Source: Parelaphostrongylus tenuis
Taxonomy: Eukaryota; Nematoda; Chromadorea; Rhabditida; Metastrongylidae
Direction: 5' to 3'
Length of the DNA stretch: 64,000 nucleotides
Assembly: GCA_019055375.1 (NCBI GenBank)
Contig: JAHQIW010003656.1
Span: 1-64,000 of the forward strand
The translations under genes were made by a program, and so were the position numbers. Shown here in pieces: positions 22,681 to 32,985 of the stretch. Under the pieces are notes generated by a model. That model searched no databases. It was not told the origin of the DNA and saw only the letters and a program-made list of their open reading frames with translations. Position 1 is the first letter of the stretch; each line of letters starts with the position of its first letter.

Positions 22681-23569
22681 AAAAAGGCTCCTAACTACAT
22701 AACATTTTATTAAATCTAGTTGATTGACGTAGGAAGCAGTGAATTCAACAGCTGTCGGCCTAGACGGCACAAATTTGTCCGACAATCATATACTACTCGG
22801 GCAAAAAATCTGACTTCCAGGGATGCACAATGACGAAAGCGGAAATTCAACCTGCACAACACGGAGGTGCCTCATGTGCCACTAGTACTATAGCGTATGC
22901 GCCTCCATGGCACCTGTTTATGAATTCATGAAAGTTTTAATTCTAAGCAAAGGAATGGAATGAGAGACAGCCTCCCATACAAAAAATCCTCCACCCCCCT
23001 TGCGGAAAATCTAATGGCGGAAAAAACACTGACACTTGTCGAACAAACCTAAGTCATCCTACTAGCCTTTACGCGGAATATCAAGACAAATCAACCAGGC
23101 TAGAAAGTCTAATATAGAAGACCGTCGATTAGAAGACAGTGCTCAAACTATTTACAAGTCCATTTATTTATTTATGAGTCCACATATTTATCCGTTTCGC
23201 TGAGCTCTTCAGATACCATTTATCCTACAGTGGTAACTTATGATATTCTATAAATCAAAGGTTTCCAATGTTCGTAAACCTTCCAAAACATTTCATGAAT
23301 CCCAGAACGTTCAGCTTCAACAAATGAGCACTTTGCAATTTTTGAACAAGTAGTTATATTAGGAAAAAAAACAAGAAACGCACTTCACCTGTCGTTTCCC
23401 CAATTTCCCTGCATGCTGTTTTGTAGGATTATGTTGTATGTGAACAGTTACACGGCTGATCGACTCTTCATCAGAACCTATTATTCTGTACTCTATAAAC
23501 CTCCTTCGAAAATCAGAGTAACAATAAACACATCAATGACCGAGTAGATGCATAACTAATGAGCTGAGC
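22681..23569. other. No gene recognised; 3' flank of ATP synthase subunit c gene
   Basis: AT-rich sequence without recognisable exons or repeat ends. The minus-strand ATP synthase gene ends at 23570, so its 3' untranslated region should lie at the high-coordinate side of this stretch. Confidence 0.4.
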
Positions 23570-24463
<894 letters not shown>

Positions 24464-25251
24464 TGCTTGATCTGAACGCAATGATTTAGTCACTTAACGA
24501 GTAGGACTAAGCAAAAAAGTACCGTAATCGTAATCGCGACGTGACAACAACGAATTAACAAATAGGCGAATAAACAAGTAAACAAATAAACAAACGAAAT
24601 CGGAGGACAAACAAGCAGCAACCACACATCACCTACGAGCCCACCATTGGGAAGAATTGCACCGCCCGGGCGGTGCAGCCTAGCGCAAAATTGGGTCCTG
24701 TACAGATTAGGTGTACTGTAGCGGAGATGACCCCGCCCATTCCTGTCACGAGAGGGTCACCTGAGTTCTTCACTCGAGGCGGGGTCGGTCCCGGCTGCGC
24801 ACGTTTTTTTGCAAGGATTCTCGCTCTCGTGGATGTTCCGGGGAATGCCGACACTTCGGAAGCTGTTTTAGCGTGTTTTCCTCCTGCAATTCACTTGTTC
24901 TTTGGTGTTAAGATCTCTTATCAGCATCAGACGATCGTATAGAGACGTGCCATTTTCACCGATGGATGCCATCTAGTCAGTTTTCCTCTCATCTTTTCAT
25001 CTCGTTTTTCGATGATTTCAGTCTTGCGTAAGTTTCTTGTTCAGCAGACACGAGTCTGGTAACGGGCGGTTGATTCAGTAATAGAAGGGCTGTTGCAACG
25101 GCTGGCGTCTCGACGAGTCTCGCCGTCTTCAGAGTCTGGAGAAGGCCAAATTGATCCACCATCCGCACAGTCAAAGATTCTCTAAATCCCGGGAGAAGGA
25201 CCTAGTAAACAGATTTTTAAGTCGCTTAGTAAAAAGGTTCATAAGGTGTTT
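24464..25251. other. No gene recognised; 5' flank of ATP synthase subunit c gene
   Basis: It contains a GC-rich segment (about 24650-24860), within which no pol II element can be named with confidence. The segment 25040-25190 recurs inverted around 25860-26000 (GTTTTTGACTGTGTGGATGG, GAGACGCCAGCC), framing the mariner foldback in a larger inverted repeat. Confidence 0.35.
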
Positions 25252-25255
25252 CCAT

Positions 25256-25825
25256 AAGTTTTGACACTAGGCAGTAAACACCAAAATTCTCAGCCAGAAG
25301 TAATTAGAATTGCATAATTTTGGTATCGTTCAATTGCGCATTTTCTTGCGAACATTTTGGTATACAACTTGCCTATATTTACTTCAAGATGGAGCTGTCG
25401 TGGAAGCAGATTCACTCGCTACGCTACTCATGCACGAATGGAGCGTAAGGGAAGATGCCAGTGAAGCGGCGCGCAGGATTAATGGAGCTTGGAAAGTTGA
25501 TACGGTTGTAGAAGGACGGCTAGGAAGTGGTTCATGCATTAAAGCCGGAGAGGACAGTCTAGAGGATCAGTCGCGCTGGGGCCGTCCACAGGGAGCTCCA
25601 TTAGTCTTGCGCGCCGCTTCGCTAGCATCTTTCCTTACGCGACATTCGTGCATGAGTAGCGAATGAATTTGCTCCCACGACAGCTTCATCTTGAAGCAAG
25701 TATAGGCAAGTTGTATACTAAAAGTTCGCGAGAAAATTCGCAATTGAACGATACCCAAATTATGCAATTCTAATTACGTCTGGCTAATAAATTTGGTATC
25801 TATACCTCCAGTGCCAAAAGTTGTG
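25256..25825. mobile_element. Foldback mariner derivative with transposase fragments in both arms
   Basis: The arms of about 270 bp are inverted copies. The plus strand encodes MELSWKQIHS, EWSVREDASEAARRINGAW, and further DSLEDQSRWGRPQ. The minus strand repeats KMKLSWEQIHS, KDASEAARKTNGA and CGRPQ. These are mariner transposase motifs (the helix-turn-helix EAARxING and the linker SLEDxxRxGRP). The catalytic domain is absent. The end sequences read ATTTGGTATCTATAC or similar with GCAGTAAACACC. A related copy is at 43516-44083. Confidence 0.75.
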
Positions 25826-26424
25826 GCAGGACCTATTGCACCTTTTTACTGAGCGAATCGAAAATCTGTTTATTACGTCCTTCCCTCGAGGTGAGAGTTT
25901 TTGACTGTGTGGATGGTGGATCAATTTGATCTTTGCCGGCTCTTAAGAAGGCGAGATTCGTCGAGACGCCAGCCATTGAAGCTGTCCATATGGCACTAAA
26001 GAAATCGTCCGCAACTAAACTCGTGTGCGCTGATTATAAAAGTTGGGGATTTATTCGATCAATGTCGAGGCTAATCGATAGTCGGTACTGGGGATTTCAG
26101 TCTTCTTTTCAGAATATTTTAGTGCTCTATGATTTCCAGTAGCTCGTCCGCAAATGAGGAGACCTATTTCGCTAAACCCGAGCATCTCTTCCCACATCTC
26201 GAGGACGGTAAAATTCCCACTGAGCCATTTCTCAGCGCTTGTCAAGGTATAGCCGACTTCGTGGGTGAGCCATTATAAGAGTCTCTGTATGAATTCTTTA
26301 TTTTCAATGCTTTTCGGCAATGTTATAACTATACTTATAAGCGTAATGAACAAGAATTTTATGTTTAACCGCTCTTTTAGTCGTAGTATGTTGCTATAAC
26401 TGTAAATCCAATTATGTTGACTGA

Positions 26425-26860
26425 GATGCAAAACTTCAAACCTCGGACGGGAATCGAACCCGCACTTCATTCTTTCGCGGCGCGCACAAACCGCTGCGTC
26501 ACCGTGACTTCTGTTGTGCCATCATTCTGCGATACAGGTAATTGATGTCAGAGACCAATCGTGCCGCGAGGCTTTGTAACAGCGTTAAGTGTCAGTTTGA
26601 GCCTACCAGGCCAAATCTTTGACGCATGGTTGCTGACAGAACTGATAGCTTTTATCGCAAGAAGATTGATAGCTGAAGAGGAGCCTCGATGGCTGTTGCT
26701 TAGCACACCCTCCCGGAAAGGGTGAATTACGAGTTCGATTCCAGTCTTACGTACGACGTTTTGCATCCATTCAACATTATTGAATAGTAATCATAACATC
26801 TGAGTATTGAGTGGTAAAACATAACACTCCAAATGGGAGTTGAACCTGCATTTCACCTAT
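26425..26860. repeat. Pair of inverted tRNA-like heads with SINE body
   Basis: A reversed head occupies 26430-26510 (CGGGAATCGAACCCGCACTTC, a reverse B box). A forward head at about 26690-26765 has CCCTCCCGGAAAGGGTG and GAGTTCGATTCC. The body ATTCAACATTATTGAAT follows. It has the same composite plan as 15030-15400 but is more diverged. Confidence 0.6.
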
Positions 26861-27519
26861 ATTGACGGCACTTCTTACCAATAGACCTCTGATATCCCTA
26901 TGAGGATGTTAGTCCCGTCTTACCATTACTTTTAATCCTTCGCATTAAATGTGATTTTCCAGACTGATTGGCGTTAATTTTGTGATCGGTAAAGTCTTTT
27001 TGGATTTCGGAACTTTATCTTCATAGAAGAATCTTACTCCATTTAATCAATCTTATATTTAGCTCTTTATTGGGTTAGGCCTTTTATATTCAATATGTAT
27101 AGAAGCGTCTCAGAAGTATGTCTATAAATTTGAAGTTCTCAGATATAGCAGCGGCCATATAGCAGCAGACATACGCAATACATTGGGAAGCACCATTACG
27201 TGCTTGACGAGATCCACTTTTTAAGGTTCTTCCATTTGAAATTAGCCTAAAAGGAAAAATCCAGAAAATCAGAATCTTGTCTTACTATCACAAGAGAACT
27301 TTTATACCTCAGGCAAAGACTTCTCTTGTCTAGTAGAACCAAATTTCTTGAAATTAACAAGGAACTGAGAGAAGTTGATTCAAAGTTGAAAGCGGCCAAT
27401 ATTTCCGGGACTTGTGACACCTATAGAAGTCACGTTTTCACTAGAATACTAATTATATTGATAATACTTCACCATATGTACACTTCGTGCAAGATTTTCG
27501 ATATGAAGTGAGTGTTCAG
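26861..27519. other. Upstream region of GLTP-like gene; possible unplaced exon
   Basis: A plus-strand frame after CTCAG at 27312 reads KFLEINKELREVDSKLKAA and stays open to 27511, ending in SCKIFDMK. It could hold the first coding exon(s) of the GLTP-like gene, because GLTP proteins start with a segment of the FLExxxEL type. No splice combination joins it cleanly to 27520. Confidence 0.35.
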
Positions 27520-29485
27520 GTTTCTTGGGAACAGCATTTCTACCGGTAAAAGCCGATATCAGTGGTAATGTCGCGAAGGTGCGAACCCGCTATGAGAAGG
27601 ATAAAATAGGTTGTGAAGTATTTTTTTTCAGATTCTCAATCTTCTAATATAGAGTCAGGTGACACAAAAGATCTGAGCATTTTCAGGACAACATTTTTTG
27701 CAAGATCTAATTGATAGCGATCTGAAGGATCACGGTGGCGGACTTGGTATTGCTACAGAAGGTCTTTTGTGGCTGAAAAGGCTAGACATATTACTTGTTC
27801 TCCTGCACTTCTACGCTTAATTGATTATCTTCTTCATTTTTTTACGGTTACTTCTAAGAGTGAATACTTTTAGAGGGCTTGAATTCATGTTGGAAATGCT
27901 CACTCTCATGGTGCAAGAGTATAATTCAAGCATCGACAAGAGTAAAACGGATAATCTTGTTGGTGTTATTAGGACGGCATACGAGCGGTCTCTCAAACGA
28001 CATCATGGATTCATGTCGAAGCAATTATTCAAGTTAAGTACGATCTATACTATACTTAGTATGAAAGCCTAGCTATAATACTGAAACCTTCTTAATGAAT
28101 AGCAAATTTATATTTTTTGCTGATTATCCGGAAGCACGAAGTTGATTAAGTAAGCGTAAGTAGTTGACTAAGCTTAGCTTAGTTATCAAGCCAACGTTTC
28201 GACGTGTTCGCCTTCTTTAAGGTCCAAGATTTGAGTCGATTGTCCACCGTCGTTCGTTCTCATTGTGGATCTTCGTCTCTCTTGTCTTTCGGGGCGAATC
28301 TTACATGGAGCATAGATTGAATGAAGAACATTATAAGAACATGGCTAAGCTGTGCTCTACAGAAGATTCGACTCAAACGACAACGAAGACGAAGATTCAC
28401 AACTAAAACGAATAACGAGGTACAATAGACTCGAATCATCGAATCATCGGTTTTGAAGAAGACCAATACGTCGAAACGCTTCTCAAGTAAATTTGTTTTT
28501 CATCACTACAATTTGGTGGATTTTTCTTACGCCTTTCAGAGGTGTGTTATGGCACCGCGAGTGTTAAACGTATATTTAAGTTTCCTCGCAAGCCCCATTA
28601 GTAGCATATGCTTTCCGTACATTCTTGCCCCTTCTATAGAGAATCGAAGCCATAAAAGTCACACTCTGCGAAGATAAAAAGATCACTCAAAGTGGCACTC
28701 TTCTAGAGTGATTGGTTGTCGATTGTCGTTTGCTTGGCTTACGGCTATTACGCCAGTATATGCACGTGTATATACATTTATATGCACATACATATACATG
28801 TATATACGCATTTATGTATATATGTATATGTGTACATAAATAAATACGCATATATATATATACATATATATATATATGTACACACGTGTATATATATATA
28901 TATATATATATACGTATATATATGTATATATATGTATATCCATGCTACACATACATGTTAATACATATGTTAATGATAATATACACACATCAACGCGTTC
29001 AACTGACTATTTTGAGACCTCGCTCAGAAGTTCTAATTAATTTAAAATTCCAACTCGTTCAAAAACCTAATTCCTAAGCGAGATCTCAAAAAAGTCTATT
29101 GAAAGTGTTTTTATCAGTACGCCAGCGCCGCCGACACTTACGATCGCATGTTTCAAGAAACGGTTCTTCTGTGGTGTCATAGATGGCGTAAAATTCGTGC
29201 TGCTGACTTAATCAACAAACTATATTGTTGATTGCTACTACCGAAGTTACATCACGTTGGTTTTGAAAATAATAAATCTATTTTATTGATGGTACTCTGT
29301 TTCAGCTTGTCATTCATGCTGCCCCTTATCGAAGGACCATACTAAAGGCTGTTGCCCTAGGAAAGGATGGCCTCGATGATTTGTGTATTCAACATATTGC
29401 TAGTCATTTGGATAATTTTCGTCTTAACGTTAGCGTACTCGTGGATTACTATATATCAAAGAATTTAGATACTTCTGCATCATAA
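27520..29485 (+). CDS. Glycolipid transfer protein (GLTP) domain protein, 5' end missing
   Basis: GLTP-fold proteins carry single glycosphingolipids or ceramide-1-phosphate between membranes in the cytosol. Four exons: 27520-27609, 27687-27780, 27874 to about 28032 and 29306-29485. Motifs in order: [20 protein letters not shown] (the lipid headgroup DxxGN signature), [13 protein letters not shown] (headgroup Trp and Lys), [17 protein letters not shown] (the conserved His of the family), then [12 protein letters not shown] and a C-terminal helix to SKNLDTSAS. DxxGN-K and WLKR suggest the GLTP or FAPP2 type, not the ACD11 type; this is inference. Anomalies: the exon 2 donor would be GC (AAAG/GCTAGA), and the exon 3 to exon 4 join is one base out of phase, leaving either a non-canonical splice or a 1-nt sequence error. 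The N-terminal exon is not identified. Confidence 0.88.
28746..28965. repeat. TA/TATG-type microsatellite in GLTP intron
   Basis: About 220 bp of ATAC, ATGT and TATA repeats (long TATATATATA runs, TATACATATA). Apparent open frames rich in Tyr and Ile here arise from the repeat only. Confidence 0.9.
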
Positions 29486-29794
29486 CCACCTCTTTCTACT
29501 TTGTGAATGTTTTATCATAGCTCGCTCAGTTTGTTCTTGTCTCACTGCATCATAGATACTTACTAGAAAAAGGGTAATCAAGTTGTGATTCTCTCTTCTA
29601 TCTCCTTCTAGCCCGCCATATGTGCAGTTTCGCTGGCGAAATGTCTTGACAAATCGTGTCGTGTATGCCTAGGTGCCAAGTGAAATATTTATCAAACTTC
29701 GTGTTACTGAAACACAACATGAAGGTTATTCCACATGTTATCACACCTAACTGTTCTGATGATTTGTTATGAATCATTTAAAAGAGATAATACC

Positions 29795-31600
29795 CTATAT
29801 CAGCCTCTCACTCGTGTGGTCATCATCCACGGTATCGTCTCGACGTGGTTTCTTCTTGACGTCGTATTCATGTGAGTCTTCAGGGCTATAGCTTCGTTTC
29901 CGCTCTTTGGAAAAAAGCCTTTCCATTTCATTGCCTGATGTTGACGGTTCACCAGATGCCTAGGTTAATTTAGTCTCAGCTAGTATTCTTAAGGCCTTTC
30001 TTAGCATGTAGTAAGAATTGACGTACCGTGGAACCATGAAGTAGGAGGCTATCAAGGATAACATTTAGCAGATTATTAATTCCTTTGTTCATCATAGGCA
30101 CAGTTGTTGTTAGCTGTTACAGAGATTTTGTAAAAAAAAAACCATAGTAAGCGCCATTAGGTTTACATCATTTGGAAGATTACACGTACCTGTTGACATA
30201 CCATAACTAGCTGACGAATAGAGGACTTGAGAGACATAATTTCGGAGTTCTGTTTCTCTATGATTTTATCTTGTCTAGCCAGTTTATCAGCGAAATTCTT
30301 GCGCCATTCACAGCTGTCCACACATACTTCACTAGAGAATTGAGATATTCAGAGAAGCGAGTCAACGAAAACTGGTAATTACTTTAACAAACGGAGGATT
30401 ATAACGACTAAAAACCAAACCAACCTGGTTGATGAGGACGTCTTAGCAGAGGATGGATGTAATAATGGATGTATAGGCACAAAATACGAGGACGACAGGG
30501 GACTGGATGTTGTAGAACGAAGCGATGGTTGCACGTGTTCTTCAAAATGCTCCATAGCCATGCTGTTAATTTGAAAATCAAATCCGATAATTTCTTGAAT
30601 TTACAAGAAATTTGGACTGTCTATAAGATCTGTGGTGATTTATCACTTCATAAGATCTGTAAAGATCTTTTGTGCACAGCGGTGGACTTAGTGAATCTCA
30701 TCAAACGACCACATAGGAATATGATTTCTACTGATAACGTAGCTGATATGATCACCTTGATAAGTCCCTCAAGTCCTTCAAAAGTTCGTGAATGTCGACG
30801 GTAAGTATGCCGCCACCTCTATCGTGTGATTTCTTCAAAATGTCAAGAATACGGAAGAATTCGTCCAGAACCTTCAAATGATCAAAAATGACACAAATTT
30901 TACATTCTCTGGAATGTGAATTATGAACCTAACCTTTCCTGGTATGAAGCAAGTCGCTTTAACATCAATAAATTTCCTATAGGTCATCATCATAATGGAA
31001 AATCTGGTGTCCAAACCAGCATACGCATCGTTTAGGCCAGATAGTCGATGTGACCTGAAAAGATCCTCAGTATAATAACAGAAATCAGTTGATCTCATAG
31101 CACAAACCTTCTCATCGACTCCCGTCTCGGTAGTTCTCGTTTGATACGTAATTTTTCCTTGTCTATTTCGATACCCAACTGCTGGAAACCTCGGTTTAAA
31201 AGATAAGAGCACAGCGTATTCATTAATTTGCAAGTCTGTAAGCGAAGTTTATTGGGTACCAGTCATGTCCTACGAAGAACAGATTAGGTAATAAGAACTA
31301 ACCCTTCTCGATTTTGCTATGTCGTCATATGACAGATATGCTAGGATTTCCAAATGAATTTCAGTGGGCAAGTCCATGAAGTGTGTCCTGCCATGAGCCG
31401 TTTCCTTCTCGGCCTCTGCTTCTTCATTGCTTACACCAGCGCTTGAAGTTGAAGCATACAAAGCCTTCTGATCCAAAGAAATCGGTAGCGTAGAAGACTC
31501 ACCTCCCTATAAATTGGTGTATTACTCTTTTGAAACTGTTTGATTACCCAACTTTATGACAACTCACCTTATGTTGCAAGATCTTCTTTATCAAATTCAT
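29795..31600 (-). CDS. fbxo28: F-box only protein 28 (FBXO28) orthologue
   Basis: FBXO28 is a substrate adaptor of SCF (SKP1-CUL1) ubiquitin ligases, mainly nuclear. Nine exons join in phase without error: 31600-31568, 31506-31303, 31235-31108, 31054-30934, 30871-30756, 30562-30425, 30331-30190, 30113-30027 and 29959-29795, giving about 377 residues against 368 in human as I recall. The F-box is LPTEIHLEILAYLSYDDIAK (residues about 48-67). Orthology landmarks follow: ELPRRESMRRSHRLSGLNDA, DTRFSIMMMTYRKFIDV, CFIPGKVLDEFFRIL and LRDLSSMAMEHFEEHVQP. A Ser/Pro-rich linker then leads to a predicted coiled coil (KLARQDKIIEKQNSEIMSLK). The tail is basic, with KRKRSYSPED and KKKPRRDD as candidate nuclear signals. 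It converges with GLTP and diverges from the NCBP2AS2-like gene across 181 bp. The start (MNLIKKILQHK) is the first in-frame ATG before exon 2. Confidence 0.95.
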
Positions 31601-31781
31601 AGTCTCGAGAGGTAAAAGGTGCAGAGTTTTCTCATAGCTTTGGATTTATTCCTTTCTGAAACTGTCATATCAATGAATATTACTTCGATCTCACATCATT
31701 TCGTGGCTTTTCGTACCATATTCAGCGAAACAGTGATGCCATGATTACATCTCTTAATGCTAACGATCTCTTCCAGATAAA
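31601..31781. promoter_or_regulatory. Shared divergent upstream region, FBXO28 and NCBP2AS2-like
   Basis: Only 181 bp separate the two start codons, which face away from each other, so both promoters must lie here or overlap the transcripts. No TATA box stands out. A CTCTTCCAG acceptor ends 5 bp before the plus-strand ATG. Confidence 0.55.
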
Positions 31782-32807
31782 ATGGTCTTTCGATTCTTAC
31801 GAGCCCTGCTCAATGATGAACGATTTATTCAGCAGGTGAGAAGTTCTCTTTATCTTGTTATCAAAGAGCCAATACATTGTGAAATATGCACACAAGTACG
31901 CAGCTAAGCTAGCTTTGTGATCACAAGCGTTGAGCCGCTATCACTTGAAGTATGCTAAGAACTTCTATTTATAACTATAGATCCAACTGTGCTGAGCTCT
32001 CGCCCCTGGAAAGGGTGAGATATGCGGGCTCAACTCCTGCCTTAGCTTCAAAATGTTGCATATCACTGAAAATTCCTAGACATATAGTAACAAGAAGAGA
32101 ACGCATGTGAAGCAGTCGACACGCACGTGTTCGATCAGTCGATGGTCGCTGGTTCAATCCTTCGCTTAAGGCTCACCAAGCTCTCCATCCCTCGGGGGTT
32201 GGCGAATTCTTACCAGGCTTGTCTGGGAGCATTCAGCGCTGACATGATATGTCGGTAGGCTATGGGAGTCAGTACAAAGATTATACATGCATTCAATCAC
32301 CTCTAGCAATGGTTCATTAGGATGAAGTCTAATGCATGGTGCATTTCCCAGGGACTGATCAACGGCGAGAGCTCTATCCTTTTCAGCCTTTATATTTATG
32401 ACGTCATGTCACTGCTAAAAAGCGGTTAAATTAAGAAATCCTATGATTACTGGTTCTGGCGGTGTTGCCACAGGATAGGCTTCAGCCTTTCGTGTAACGT
32501 GTAACCGGAATGCGAGTAGATTACATTGACGAAAATCAAATACGATTACGGGATCTTCAAATCTCCCAAGCGCTTGTGCTTGCTGTGCCTTAATTGCTCA
32601 AAATTCTCTTGTGCTGCCCTCTTTTAAATTTCTATTTCTACTTCTTTTCAGTTATCCGAGTCTGCACCAATTCGTGCTCTTGCCAAAACAATCGTAAGAG
32701 GAGGAAAAACGTTGGAAGAACGAGTTGAAAAGATGGCAGTGTCTTCACAAATAGATAGATTCACGAAGACTTTCAAAGAGGAGTATCAGAAAAGCTTGAA
32801 GAAATAG
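31782..32807 (+). CDS. NCBP2AS2-like small conserved protein
   Basis: Two exons, 31782-31835 and 32652-32807, encode 69 residues. The protein starts MVFRFLRALLNDERFIQQ and continues LSESAPIRALAKTIVRGGK, then EERVEKMAVSSQIDRFTKTF. Human NCBP2AS2, as I recall, starts MVLRRLLAALL with LSESRPIRRAA, so the N-terminal amphipathic stretch, the LSESxPIR motif and the helical C-terminus line up. The human protein is reported as mitochondrial or secreted; its biochemical role is not settled, so none is assigned. CTTCCAG 5 nt before the ATG suggests trans-splicing. An AATAAA-like signal (GCAATAAAAG) lies near 32944, past the convergent POLR3K gap. Its intron holds SINE A and tRNA-like repeats. Confidence 0.85.
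31972..32085 (+). repeat. tRNA-like repeat head with short body
   Basis: It contains CTCGCCCCTGGAAAGGGTG and GCGGGCTCAACTCC (B-box remnant), followed by CAAAATGTTGCATATCACTG, as in the double-headed family. The 5' half of the head is diverged. It lies in the NCBP2AS2-like intron, immediately before a SINE A copy. Confidence 0.5.
32098..32394 (+). repeat. tRNA-derived SINE, family A
   Basis: GAACGCATGTGAAGCAG (mutated A box) and GGTTCAATCC (B box) precede the body blocks CTCTCCATCCCTCGGGGG, CAGGCTTGTCTGGGAGC, TGCATTCAATCACCTC and GGTGCATTTCCCAGGGACTG. It ends near CTATCCTTTTCAGCC. It is nearly full length and diverged. Confidence 0.8.
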
Positions 32808-32985
32808 AAAGAGTACTATGAATGAAACAATAGATCACCAGAAGATAGTTGCTAGTGTGTTGGTTACATATTACGAAGTGGCAATATAAACGGGCATGCA
32901 TCTAATGGACATAATCCATATGAACCGATCAGTTGAGATTATAGCAATAAAAGTTTATTTTATCGTTTCTGAAGGAAAATGAATG

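Noticed and set aside
28716..28961. 81-codon Tyr/Ile-rich frame
   Set aside because: It is translated from the TA/TATG microsatellite.
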